Origin: Candidatus Rifleibacteriota bacterium
GTDB taxonomy: Bacteria; Muiribacteriota; Ozemobacteria; Ozemobacterales; Ozemobacteraceae
NCBI GenBank assembly: GCA_015233155.1
Contig: JADFYG010000027.1
Location: 17,013-81,012 of the forward strand
Reading direction: 5' to 3'
Length of the DNA: 64,000 nt
Shown: positions 43,723-52,090 of the stretch, in pieces
Position numbering within the stretch: the stretch's first letter is position 1
Layout: each line of letters starts with the position of its first letter
Translations under genes and position numbers: made by a program
Notes under the pieces: model-generated
Databases searched by the model: none
What the model saw: only the letters and a program-made list of their open reading frames with translations
What the model was told of the DNA's origin: nothing

Positions 43723-44817
43723 TTATTTTGTCGAAATATCCGTGGTGAAATGTGTCGGGTCTACTACCGGTAGAGCCTCGCCAAGAAGCCCTAAGCTGGT
43801 AAGTTTTTTTACGACGAGAACGGGCATGGTGGCCCGGAAGTTGTAAACCATGCCAGGAATCGTCCACAGCTTGATCTGACGCTCCGCAGGCAACACCTTA
43901 TTAAGAAGCATAACCAGATTATTCGTGCAGTTGTTGCGTGTAGTGTGATAATACTCGCCCTGGCGATTTACGCCTGCCTGAATAACCATTTCACGAACCA
44001 ACTGAACCTTCTGTTCCTGGCTGAGCTTAACCGGATACAGATAGAGTGAAGTATCTTTATTAAGGTTGAATTTCACATTGAGTGTTGCATAATTCGCCCA
44101 GGTTACAAGGTTCCAGACAATATCAAAATTCTTTTTCATACATTTGATAAGACCGTAACTCTGACCGACCTTCTTATATGCTTCAATGCTCACGGCGAGG
44201 GCCTGGGCTTCTTTTCCGGTTGTGGTAACGAAGCCGCCGGATTTGAACGTGCAAACAAGCATGCTGTGTCCGGCAACGAATTTCGGGAAAAACGGTTTGA
44301 GCGTGAAATATACGTTTTCGACGAGCTCCGGCTTAATCACTGCGGTTTCCCACTCGTGTTTTGCCAGTAACGTTGAGGTCGCTGGATCCTGGCAAATCGA
44401 CCATCGAACGTCTTTCACCTTGAAAGAATCAGGCGTTGTTTCCAAAATGGTCACCGGACGCTGATAATAGGCATGTTCCTCGGGCAAAATCGGGTTTTCC
44501 GGGGCCGGGCAATCAACAATTTTCTCGACCTTGATAGTATCGATCTCATCACCACGATGAGCCTTCCCGTCTATCTTGACCCGGTGCTCGAGGAGACTGT
44601 CGGCATTCTTGGCATCTATGATCAATGAGAAGACACGACCGTCTTCCGTGGTCAGAACGTATACGCCTTCGGTCTTTTCGATGAAGCCTTCAAGGGTATA
44701 ACTGACTCCGTAGGGCTCTGCGTATGCTTTTGAGGTCACGGAGGCCTGCAGATTGAAACAGATAATTCCGAAAACCATCAGGGTTTTGAACCAACTTTTC
44801 ATCGTATATTTCTTCAT
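43723..44817 (-). CDS. Exported DUF4105 (Lnb N-terminal domain) protein
   Basis: A 364-residue protein with a signal peptide (about 1-33). The central to C-terminal part carries the DUF4105 hallmark YYHTTRNNCTNNLVMLLNKVLP (near residue 290), with the conserved Asn-Asn-Cys-Thr suggestive of a Cys-dependent, NlpC/P60-like active site. The first ~130 residues form a small beta-domain of unknown kind. It is divergently transcribed from rtcR with 240 bases between. Its function is not known; an envelope hydrolase is one possibility. Confidence 0.82.
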   Translation of the reverse strand: MKKYTMKSWFKTLMVFGIICFNLQASVTSKAYAEPYGVSYTLEGFIEKTEGVYVLTTEDGRVFSLIIDAKNADSLLEHRVKIDGKAHRGDEIDTIKVEKIVDCPAPENPILPEEHAYYQRPVTILETTPDSFKVKDVRWSICQDPATSTLLAKHEWETAVIKPELVENVYFTLKPFFPKFVAGHSMLVCTFKSGGFVTTTGKEAQALAVSIEAYKKVGQSYGLIKCMKKNFDIVWNLVTWANYATLNVKFNLNKDTSLYLYPVKLSQEQKVQLVREMVIQAGVNRQGEYYHTTRNNCTNNLVMLLNKVLPAERQIKLWTIPGMVYNFRATMPVLVVKKLTSLGLLGEALPVVDPTHFTTDISTK

Positions 44818-45057
44818 GATCTTTCCCTTCTCATTACTATCGCCTTATCGCTTAACCCAATTGTCCGTTGTCGGCATTTTTCACCAGCTGATTGTGACAA
44901 TTCTCTGATGATTGTACTGATAATCCCGGATTTAGGCAAGAACCGTCGGCGGTATCCCAGGGTCATTTAATTCTCGACAGGTCAAACCAAGGTCTTATTG
45001 TTCCGGTTAATTTAGGCCACCCCCCGAACCTCACGGGAATGGTAAAATGCAGACATC

Positions 45058-46671
45058 ATGAAGAACGTAGTCATCGGATTTCTGGGAACGACCCTGGATC
45101 GCCGTGGAAAGGATTCCCGCTGGGAGAGATGGCGTCCGACGGTTGCGGTATGTCAGCACGAGAATCTCCTCATAAACCGCTTTCATCTTCTTCACAATGC
45201 CCGAGACCTCAGTCTGGCCGAACAAATTCGTGAAGATATCACAGCCATCTCCCCGGAAACAGAAGTGATACTCGATCGGATCGAATTCAAAAACCCATGG
45301 GATTTTGAAGAGGTTTTCTCCGGATTACTCGATTATTCTCATGGCTTCCATTTCGATCGGGAAAACGAGGAGTATCTGCTCCACATCACGACCGGCACTC
45401 ACGTTTCGCAAATATGCATGTTCCTGCTGACTGAAGCAGGTTTTTTTCCGGGAAAACTCCTTCAAACCGGCCCCGGGCGCGGGAATACCCCCCCCGGAAG
45501 TTTCGAAATCATAGACCTGGATCTTTCCCGCTACGACAGCATTGCCAGACGTTTCGCCCAGCAGACCCATGATGACATTTCGTTTTTGAAATCCGGAATT
45601 CAAACCCGCAATCAGGATTTTAACCGACTCATTTCGGAAGTCGAAAAAGTTACTCTTCGCAGTTCCGCTCCCATGCTATTAATGGGACCGACAGGCGCCG
45701 GAAAATCCCGGCTTGCCCAACAGATTTATGCATTGAAAAAGCAACACAACATGGTAAGCGGTCAGCTCGTCGAAGTGAACTGCGCAATGCTGCGAGGAGA
45801 TATGGCTCTCTCAGTGCTTTTCGGCCATCGAAAAGGGGCCTTCACTGGAGCGACTGAAAATCGCCCCGGTTTGCTCCAGACTGCGAATAAAGGAATTCTT
45901 TTTCTGGACGAAATCGGTGAACTTGGTTCGGATGAACAGTCGATGCTGCTGCGAGCCATTGAGGAAAAGCGATATTTACCTGTTGGGTCTGACCAGGAAG
46001 TCGAAAGTGATTTTCAACTCATATGTGGCACCAATCGCGATCTGAAGGCAGATGTCAAAAAAGGCGGGTTTCGAGAGGATCTTTTTGCCCGGATCAAATT
46101 TTGGAGTTTCAGACTTCCCGGGCTGACGGAACGAATTGAAGACATCGAACCAAACATTGTTTTCGAGCTGCAGAACAGATCCAGGGAAGCCGGAAAAGCA
46201 GTCATATTCAGCAGTGAAGCAAGAACAGCTTATCTCAAATTCGCCGTCTCTTCAGAAGCCAGATGGCCCGGCAATTTCAGAGATTTGAATACATCAATAT
46301 CCCGCATGGCAATTCTTGCTGAAGGTCACCGGATCTGCATGGATGACGTAAAAAATGAAATCACCCGTCTGGAAAGCGAATGGACTTCGGAAGATACTCG
46401 CGAAAATTATTCCGACTCTCCGATGACGGAAATAACCAGTCTGATTGGCCGTCAAGCCTCATCATCTCTGGACCTGTTCGATAGAATTCAGCTGGCGGAA
46501 GTAATAAAAATATGCCGCAAATGCAAAAGCCTGGCTGAGGCTGGTCGCAAGCTATTTTCCGAATCCCGGAAGCAACGCGGCAAAGTAAACGACAGCGATC
46601 GCCTGCGCAAGTATCTTCAGCGTTTCGACCTTACCTGGGATATGGTTTCAAAATTAATTATCGATGACTGA
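45058..46671 (+). CDS. rtcR: RtcR: sigma-54 activator with N-terminal CARF domain
   Basis: A 537-residue regulator, the same length as E. coli RtcR. Residues 1-~180 are the CARF-type ligand domain (start NVVIGFLGTTLD; HITTGTHVSQICMFLLTEAGF). The AAA+ domain has Walker A GPTGAGKS (210-217), the sigma-54 contact loop GAFTGA (260-265) and Walker B GILFLDEIGEL (279-289). The C-terminus carries an HTH-like segment. RtcR senses RNA ends or cyclic phosphate-type RNA signals and activates the rtcBA RNA-repair operon from a sigma-54 promoter. No rtcB or rtcA lies nearby; the next gene is a tRNA-modifying enzyme. Confidence 0.93.
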   Translation: MKNVVIGFLGTTLDRRGKDSRWERWRPTVAVCQHENLLINRFHLLHNARDLSLAEQIREDITAISPETEVILDRIEFKNPWDFEEVFSGLLDYSHGFHFDRENEEYLLHITTGTHVSQICMFLLTEAGFFPGKLLQTGPGRGNTPPGSFEIIDLDLSRYDSIARRFAQQTHDDISFLKSGIQTRNQDFNRLISEVEKVTLRSSAPMLLMGPTGAGKSRLAQQIYALKKQHNMVSGQLVEVNCAMLRGDMALSVLFGHRKGAFTGATENRPGLLQTANKGILFLDEIGELGSDEQSMLLRAIEEKRYLPVGSDQEVESDFQLICGTNRDLKADVKKGGFREDLFARIKFWSFRLPGLTERIEDIEPNIVFELQNRSREAGKAVIFSSEARTAYLKFAVSSEARWPGNFRDLNTSISRMAILAEGHRICMDDVKNEITRLESEWTSEDTRENYSDSPMTEITSLIGRQASSSLDLFDRIQLAEVIKICRKCKSLAEAGRKLFSESRKQRGKVNDSDRLRKYLQRFDLTWDMVSKLIIDD

Positions 46672-46732
46672 CAATAAAAAGACTGCACAGATATATCAAT
46701 AATTTTGCAAGAACCTGCGGAGGAATGCCAAC

Positions 46733-47644
46733 TTGTCGACACATAGCGTGAGTGCCCCTTCTCCAATTCCGGAAATATATCAAACATCCGTTCCGAAAAA
46801 ATTTGATCGAAATGCCCGCCTCTGGGGACGCCACGGCGTCGAACGGCTCGCCCTATGCCATGTAATGGTCCTTGGCATGGGCGGCGTCGGAAGTTTTGCA
46901 GTCGAAGGTTTGACGCGAGCCGGAGTCAACCGTTTGACGCTGGTGGATTTCGACGATGTCTGTATCACCAACGTTAATCGTCAGCTACACGCCCTTCCTT
47001 CCACGATCGGAAAATCTAAATCAGCTCTCATGGCTGATCGCGTAAAGAGTATAAATCCAGCCGCAACGGTAGAAGCCATACACGGCTTTTATGAGTCGAA
47101 GTCATCCGCTGAAATGCTGGCACGTTCCCCGGATCTTATTGTCGACTGCATCGACAATGTCACCGCCAAACTCCATCTTCTGGCTACGTGCATACATCAA
47201 CAAATTCCTATTGTGACATGCCTTGGTGCATCAGGAAAAGTAGATCCGACACGGGTCGGTTATGATGAACTGCGAAAGACCAAGGACGATCCTCTCGCCA
47301 AAACTATCCGAAAAAATCTTTGGCGTAAATACAATATCAATCTTCAACGCGTTGATAATCTGATGGCTGTGTATTCCAGCGAAGATATAATACTTCCCGA
47401 CCCCGGATATCAATCCTCTCTCTGCGGATCAGAATGCGTGTGTCCCAACAGTTCCAATCAACACCATACCTGCGCAAAACGCAATATCATCTATGGCAGC
47501 GCTGTTTTCGTCACATCAATGTTCGGAATGACCGCGGCGAGTCTGGCAGTCCGTTTTCTGAGCGGTGTTTCGCCCCTGTCGCTTGTACCAACCCTGAAAA
47601 TTCTGCCGGGCGATGACCCGCTGAAAAATCCGGCCGAAGAATAA
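46733..47644 (+). CDS. tcdA: tRNA threonylcarbamoyladenosine dehydratase (TcdA-like)
   Basis: A 303-residue ThiF/E1-like enzyme that cyclises t6A37 to ct6A in ANN-decoding tRNAs, using ATP. The start is a TTG at 46733 with GGAGGA (46719-46724) at an 8-base spacer. The nucleotide loop is VLGMGGVGSFAVEGL and the partner motif is DFDDVCITNVNRQLHAL. Four Cys (CGSECVCPNSSNQHHTC) may form a zinc site. It follows rtcR by 61 bases, so both genes concern tRNA/RNA maintenance, but no sigma-54 promoter was recognised in the gap. Confidence 0.92.
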   Translation: MSTHSVSAPSPIPEIYQTSVPKKFDRNARLWGRHGVERLALCHVMVLGMGGVGSFAVEGLTRAGVNRLTLVDFDDVCITNVNRQLHALPSTIGKSKSALMADRVKSINPAATVEAIHGFYESKSSAEMLARSPDLIVDCIDNVTAKLHLLATCIHQQIPIVTCLGASGKVDPTRVGYDELRKTKDDPLAKTIRKNLWRKYNINLQRVDNLMAVYSSEDIILPDPGYQSSLCGSECVCPNSSNQHHTCAKRNIIYGSAVFVTSMFGMTAASLAVRFLSGVSPLSLVPTLKILPGDDPLKNPAEE

Positions 47645-47669
47645 TTCCCAAACTCACGATGTACTTGTA

Positions 47670-47737
47670 ATATTCACGCAACATCACGCAAGGGCGGGTT
47701 TGAAACCCGCCCCTACAAATGGACGACGCATATTCAC
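47670..47737. repeat. Hairpin element flanked by 8-bp direct repeats
   Basis: GGGCGGGTTT (47692-47701) is exactly complementary to AAACCCGCCC (47703-47712). The block is bracketed by ATATTCAC at 47670-47677 and 47730-47737, a possible target duplication. The same GGGCGGGTTTGAAACCC-type hairpin is scattered between genes in many bacteria. Confidence 0.55.
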
Positions 47738-47907
47738 TCATGATTGCCACATATCGACAACGCAAAGTGACGCCACAGTTCCTGGTGACTGAATATCAAT
47801 AATACCGATCTCAAAATGTTTGTGCGCACGTATTTATTGTGAATGGCATAAGAAATGGTATACTTTTTCTGATTGAGTGCAAATGCCTTTCAAGGATGGT
47901 CGCTGGC

Positions 47908-49185
47908 ATGCCCCAGTGGTTTCCCGTAGCGCTGTGCTTTACCTGGTATCTTCTCACCACGGGATCTGTTTACCTCATAATGCCGATTCGCGGCGCCTTC
48001 CTCATGACAAATTGCGGAGCGGGCATCATTCCATGGACCTTCATGGCAAACGCTATTGCAACGGGATTGGCGGTATGGTTTTATGGACGATATGCACATC
48101 TCCCGCGAAAAAAGCTGATCGGAGGCACTCTAGGTGTCATCTGGTCCACTCTTCTTATCTGGTCGGTCGCAGCCTTTGCCGCACGCGACATAGGCTGGAT
48201 TTCATTCCTGTTTTCAGTCTGGACGGATATCTTTCTCATCCTGGCTGTAACGGTTTTCTGGAGTACGATCGACGATATATTTACGCTGGAAGGCGCCAAG
48301 GCGCGTTACGGTATTATTGCAGCAGCCGGGCCTCTTGGAGCCATTATCGGGTCATACGTCAGTGAGGCTCTGGTTCACCGACTCGGTCCTTCCGGCATGC
48401 TTCTGCTGGCTGCCGGCTCCTTCGCGATAATCATTCCCATCTTTATTTTCCTCGATCGATGGGCTGAATCGACGAATGCAGGAGGCAAACGGGCCGCGCC
48501 GGTTCGGAAAATCCAGGATCTTTCTCAATTCATAGAAGTAGGACGCTCCATTGTCAGCTCGAAAATACTTTTCCTCATCACGGTCGCTGTCTGTTTCGAA
48601 TGCATCGTTCCGAATCTGATGACATACATTCTCAGCTCGGAAATGGCCGCGGCATATCCCAAGGCCGAGGATATGGCGCAAGCCTTTGCCCGCTTCTTCC
48701 TGCTCACGAACACTATCGGCTTCATGGTGAGCGTTTTCCTGACAACCTGGTTTTTTTCCCGGGTCGGTGTGGGCGGTGCTATGACGGTTTGCGCTCTCGT
48801 CAGTTTTGGCGGATTAGCCTCTTTTGCGATCTGGCCCGCCCTGATCACGACCATTGCCGGTAAAACATTTGAAGATCTGATGCGTTTTACGCTTTACAGG
48901 TCTGCCAAGGAAGCCATCTATACGGTGGCCCCACGCGAAGTGGTGTATCGGGTAAAGGCATATGTCGAGGTATTCATTTACCGTCTTGCCAGCGGCACAT
49001 CAGGAATCATTCTTCTGGTTATAACCAACGATCGTCTACTGGGTTATGGCCCCAGAGCCGTAGCCATAGCGGGAATACCTCTGGCTATCGGATGGATTCT
49101 TGCAACCACAGCTCTGGGCAAGGAATTTATCAACATGAAAGAGCAATCTGAACCGCTGTCCACGGAAATGAAAACGAATGCATAA
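47908..49185 (+). CDS. MFS/ATP-ADP-translocase-like membrane carrier
   Basis: A 425-residue membrane protein with about 12 hydrophobic helices. Its layout and the stretch TFMANAIATGLAVWFYGRYAHLP resemble the NTP/NDP exchange (tlc-like) branch of major facilitator proteins. ATG 47908 is chosen because AAGGA lies upstream and a TATACT -10-like box at 47858-47863 falls inside the longer frame from 47839; ATG 47896 is also possible. Nucleotide exchange is typical of intracellular parasites, but free-living bacteria also have such carriers with unknown substrates. The gene precedes the radical SAM cluster. Confidence 0.75.
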   Translation: MPQWFPVALCFTWYLLTTGSVYLIMPIRGAFLMTNCGAGIIPWTFMANAIATGLAVWFYGRYAHLPRKKLIGGTLGVIWSTLLIWSVAAFAARDIGWISFLFSVWTDIFLILAVTVFWSTIDDIFTLEGAKARYGIIAAAGPLGAIIGSYVSEALVHRLGPSGMLLLAAGSFAIIIPIFIFLDRWAESTNAGGKRAAPVRKIQDLSQFIEVGRSIVSSKILFLITVAVCFECIVPNLMTYILSSEMAAAYPKAEDMAQAFARFFLLTNTIGFMVSVFLTTWFFSRVGVGGAMTVCALVSFGGLASFAIWPALITTIAGKTFEDLMRFTLYRSAKEAIYTVAPREVVYRVKAYVEVFIYRLASGTSGIILLVITNDRLLGYGPRAVAIAGIPLAIGWILATTALGKEFINMKEQSEPLSTEMKTNA

Positions 49186-49228
49186 CTACCAAAGGAGACT
49201 AAATATTCACGACTCTTTACGCCAAGCA

Positions 49229-49291
49229 AGATTCCTCACATTCGTTCGGAATGACAAACAATACTGTCATTTCGACCGAAGGGAGAAATCT
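49229..49291. repeat. Imperfect inverted repeat (GAATCTT/ATTTCG-type)
   Basis: AGATTCCTCACATTCGTTCGG (from 49229) and CGACCGAAGGGAGAAATCT (to 49291) form imperfect arms of 27-28 bp. The TGTCATTTCG..CGAA..GAAATCT motif recurs between genes in several phyla. It separates the carrier gene from the first radical SAM gene. Confidence 0.55.
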
Positions 49292-49359
49292 CAACTAACC
49301 GGTTAGCACCCTTTGTTAATTATGAACTAATGCAACACAATAAATAATCACTTTGCCAA

Positions 49360-50748
49360 ATGATGAATAAAAATAAAATCATACTGGTTCCACCGCCACT
49401 TCTTTGGGAAGACAAACTCCGCCTGAGTTTTCAACCCCCACTGAATCTGCTCTATCTTTTCTCGTATTTGAAGGCGCACGATTTCGATGTCGAACTTCTG
49501 GACGTCGTCTCGCTCGAATGCTCCATGGAAGAAACAGTAATACGCATTCTCGATGCCTCTCCCGCATTCGTTGGAATTCCTCTTTACTATGCATCGCTGG
49601 ACAACGCATTTGCACTCGTCTCCCGCCTCAAAGCCCATAATCCGGCGCTGAAGTTTATCGCCGGTGGCCCTTGCATGACGATGGAACCGGACAGAATGAT
49701 GCGTGAGGGCTCCTTTGACTTTGGAATCATCGGCGAAGGGGAGGAAACTCTTGCAGCCCTTCTGTCAACCCGGGACTCGAATGCTTCGCCTGAATCGATA
49801 CCTGGTCTGGCTTTTCATAAGGGCGATACGGTGTTGATAAACCCTCGCCGTCCGCCGATCATCAACCTTGATGCGTTGCCATACCTTGATTTTTCAGTGC
49901 TGAATAATGAGTATTATTTCAAATATCAGGAAGAGGTTCATGTTCCCCGAACCTTGTTTCTGAACTCATCCCGGGGTTGTTCATTTCGATGCACCTACTG
50001 CTGCACTCCAGTGCTCTGGCCAGGTAAAATCCGGCGCTTTTCACCCGGCCGGCTGGTTAATGAAATAATTTTTCAGCGCGAACGGTTTCCCGGAGTGGAT
50101 ATAGGATTTTGTGACGACTCTTTTTTTTCAGACAAAGAATGGCTGATGGAGTTCATCCGCCTCATAAAGCCTCTTCAAATCAAATATCAGTGCATCGGTC
50201 GGGCCGATCATCTGACCGCAGATCTGATCAGACTTCTTGTCGAGTCCGGACTGAACTATATCGCATTTGGCGTCGAAACCGGAAGCTCACAATGGCAATC
50301 GCGGCTAAAAAAGAATCTGGATCTGTCGGCACTTGTCCGAAATATGAGAGAGCTCACTAAATATGACGTCAAAACAAAGTGCTTTTTCATGCTTGGTTTT
50401 CCCGATGAAACCTCCGAAGACATGGCTGCAACAATCAATATGGCTTCGACATTAAAGCGAAATGGCATGACTTTCTTCAGCATTTTTCCCGTGACCGTAT
50501 ATCCTGGGACAGAACTGTCGAAACAGTTCTCGAATCAGCCATTCAAAATAGGACTGGACGCACATCTACCGGAAATAATCAGGGACGATCTTGGCATCAG
50601 CGAAAAGAATGCCGCTCTTCTCAATAGCCCTTTCAATTCATCTCTGACCAATAAACAAATGGTGAATCTCGTGACATTTGCATACAATAAAGTGGAACAT
50701 GCCGAAATAATCGAGGTTGATGATATTAATCGAGTCATTCGGATGTAG
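49360..50748 (+). CDS. B12-binding-domain radical SAM protein
   Basis: A 462-residue enzyme. An N-terminal Rossmann-like B12-binding domain (about 1-150, starting KIILVPPPLLWEDK) lacks the DxHxxG motif needed for base-off cobalamin. The radical SAM domain has Cys207-x3-Cys211-x2-Cys214 in SRGCSFRCTYCCTP, and later FMLGFPDETSEDM. It is closely similar to the protein at 52091-53548: both contain RGC..RCT.C.TPVLWPG and DDSFFSDK..L. The two flank an Elp3/RaSEA-like radical SAM gene, so they look like a duplicated pair in one pathway. The substrate is unknown. Confidence 0.9.
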   Translation: MMNKNKIILVPPPLLWEDKLRLSFQPPLNLLYLFSYLKAHDFDVELLDVVSLECSMEETVIRILDASPAFVGIPLYYASLDNAFALVSRLKAHNPALKFIAGGPCMTMEPDRMMREGSFDFGIIGEGEETLAALLSTRDSNASPESIPGLAFHKGDTVLINPRRPPIINLDALPYLDFSVLNNEYYFKYQEEVHVPRTLFLNSSRGCSFRCTYCCTPVLWPGKIRRFSPGRLVNEIIFQRERFPGVDIGFCDDSFFSDKEWLMEFIRLIKPLQIKYQCIGRADHLTADLIRLLVESGLNYIAFGVETGSSQWQSRLKKNLDLSALVRNMRELTKYDVKTKCFFMLGFPDETSEDMAATINMASTLKRNGMTFFSIFPVTVYPGTELSKQFSNQPFKIGLDAHLPEIIRDDLGISEKNAALLNSPFNSSLTNKQMVNLVTFAYNKVEHAEIIEVDDINRVIRM

Positions 50749-50802
50749 CCAAAGCAAAATAGAAGTATTCATGTGGCCAAAGTTAAACTCACAGGAGACG
50801 GT

Positions 50803-52041
50803 ATGATTTCAACGTCTGATGTCCAAAATATTCGTTTTAATGATTCTGATCCAAGGCAGCCACGTAGTGTCAATCTTTATTTTGATCACTATAAAGGAGA
50901 GCCGGTTTACAGGACGGTCGTCTACCTGGCCAACTCCGGATGCGAATGGTCGAGAAAAACCGGCGGCTGCACGATGTGCGGAACAAAAAATTCGGCCTCA
51001 CAAAAAGCGATTTCTGATGATGAATTCTTTGCACAACTCGATATTGTCAGACAATATGTTAATAAATTCAATGCCTCTCTGAAATCTCCCGTAAAAACGC
51101 TGCATATTTATAACGATGGCTTCTTTTTCAATGACGCTGAAATTTCTCAGAAGGTTCGTGAGGTCATATATGACCTTGCGCGATCATTGAAAATGGAGAA
51201 GCTGGTAGTTGAAACGAATGGTCTGGATATTATCCGGGACAATAAAACGAACGATTATCTGGGCAAAGCTGTTAAACTGCTCGGTGATACTGAATTTGAA
51301 ATTACCCTGGGCATTGAATCCACCAACCCTCTTGTCAGGGCTTTATACAGCAAGCCTGATTCCGTGGAAGATGTCAAAAACAGCATGGAGACAATTCGAC
51401 GCAAAGGGGCTATATCCAAAGGGTATGTTTTAGTCAAGGGTCCGCTGTTAACTGAAGCGGAAGCTTATGAAGACTGCGTGAACACAATCCGCACGCTGCA
51501 ACAGTGGAGCAATGGCAAGCGATTCAGAGTTGAATTCCAACCCGTTTGTTTGCTGCCAAACACACTTCATGAATACCTGATGACCCTGGATCATAAAGAT
51601 CCGTATTACTGGGAACCACCCCTCTTGAGCACTCTGTTCAGAATCCTGCATAATTTTCCAACAATGGGCGAGGATCTGTATTCAGCTTTATTTGCGAAAA
51701 CCGACGAGGATTCCCCATGGGAATTCTGGCAAGCGCGTCCGCATGATGACCGGGAAACAACCTATAAGATCTATCTGAAGCTCGTCGATTACTATCTTTA
51801 CCGGAAATTCGATTCCATCGAGTCTGCCTTCAAGCTGTTCAATGAGGAGTTGTGGAAGGAGAGAAAAGCCCGAGTCGCCCCTCATTCCATAGAAGAAAGA
51901 GTTGGCGTCGTTAAAAAGCTCATAACATTGAGCAGGAAAAGGAATCTTAATCTGAGTGATTACCTCAAAACACATCTCAGGATAGATGGGAATTTTATCG
52001 ACAGCTGCCTGAAGCATATCGCTCAGGTTTCTCCTGAGTGA
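50803..52041 (+). CDS. Elp3/RaSEA-like radical SAM protein
   Basis: A 412-residue enzyme. The start ATG 50803 has AGGAG 5 bases upstream; GTG 50773 is possible. The iron-sulfur motif is wide, Cys-x8-Cys-x2-Cys in SGCEWSRKTGGCTMCGTKN (first Cys at residue 47), like Elp3 and the archaeosine enzyme RaSEA rather than the common Cys-x3-Cys-x2-Cys. Other segments are LHIYNDGFFFND, VVETNGLDI and EFEITLGIESTNPLVRAL. Relatives act on tRNA or small molecules; the role here is unknown. It lies between the two B12-type radical SAM genes with gaps under 60 bases, so the three are probably co-transcribed. Confidence 0.85.
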   Translation: MISTSDVQNIRFNDSDPRQPRSVNLYFDHYKGEPVYRTVVYLANSGCEWSRKTGGCTMCGTKNSASQKAISDDEFFAQLDIVRQYVNKFNASLKSPVKTLHIYNDGFFFNDAEISQKVREVIYDLARSLKMEKLVVETNGLDIIRDNKTNDYLGKAVKLLGDTEFEITLGIESTNPLVRALYSKPDSVEDVKNSMETIRRKGAISKGYVLVKGPLLTEAEAYEDCVNTIRTLQQWSNGKRFRVEFQPVCLLPNTLHEYLMTLDHKDPYYWEPPLLSTLFRILHNFPTMGEDLYSALFAKTDEDSPWEFWQARPHDDRETTYKIYLKLVDYYLYRKFDSIESAFKLFNEELWKERKARVAPHSIEERVGVVKKLITLSRKRNLNLSDYLKTHLRIDGNFIDSCLKHIAQVSPE

Positions 52042-52090
52042 GCGATACCAATTTCGATCCTGATTTTTCGCGGGAAGGCTGACAACGGTT

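Noticed and set aside
45058..46671. CARF domain taken as evidence for a CRISPR system
   Set aside because: The domain order CARF-AAA+-HTH and length match RtcR; no cas gene or repeat array is near.
46672..46732. Sigma-54 promoter before tcdA as an RtcR target
   Set aside because: TTTTGCA is present but no TGGCAC element at the right distance was found.
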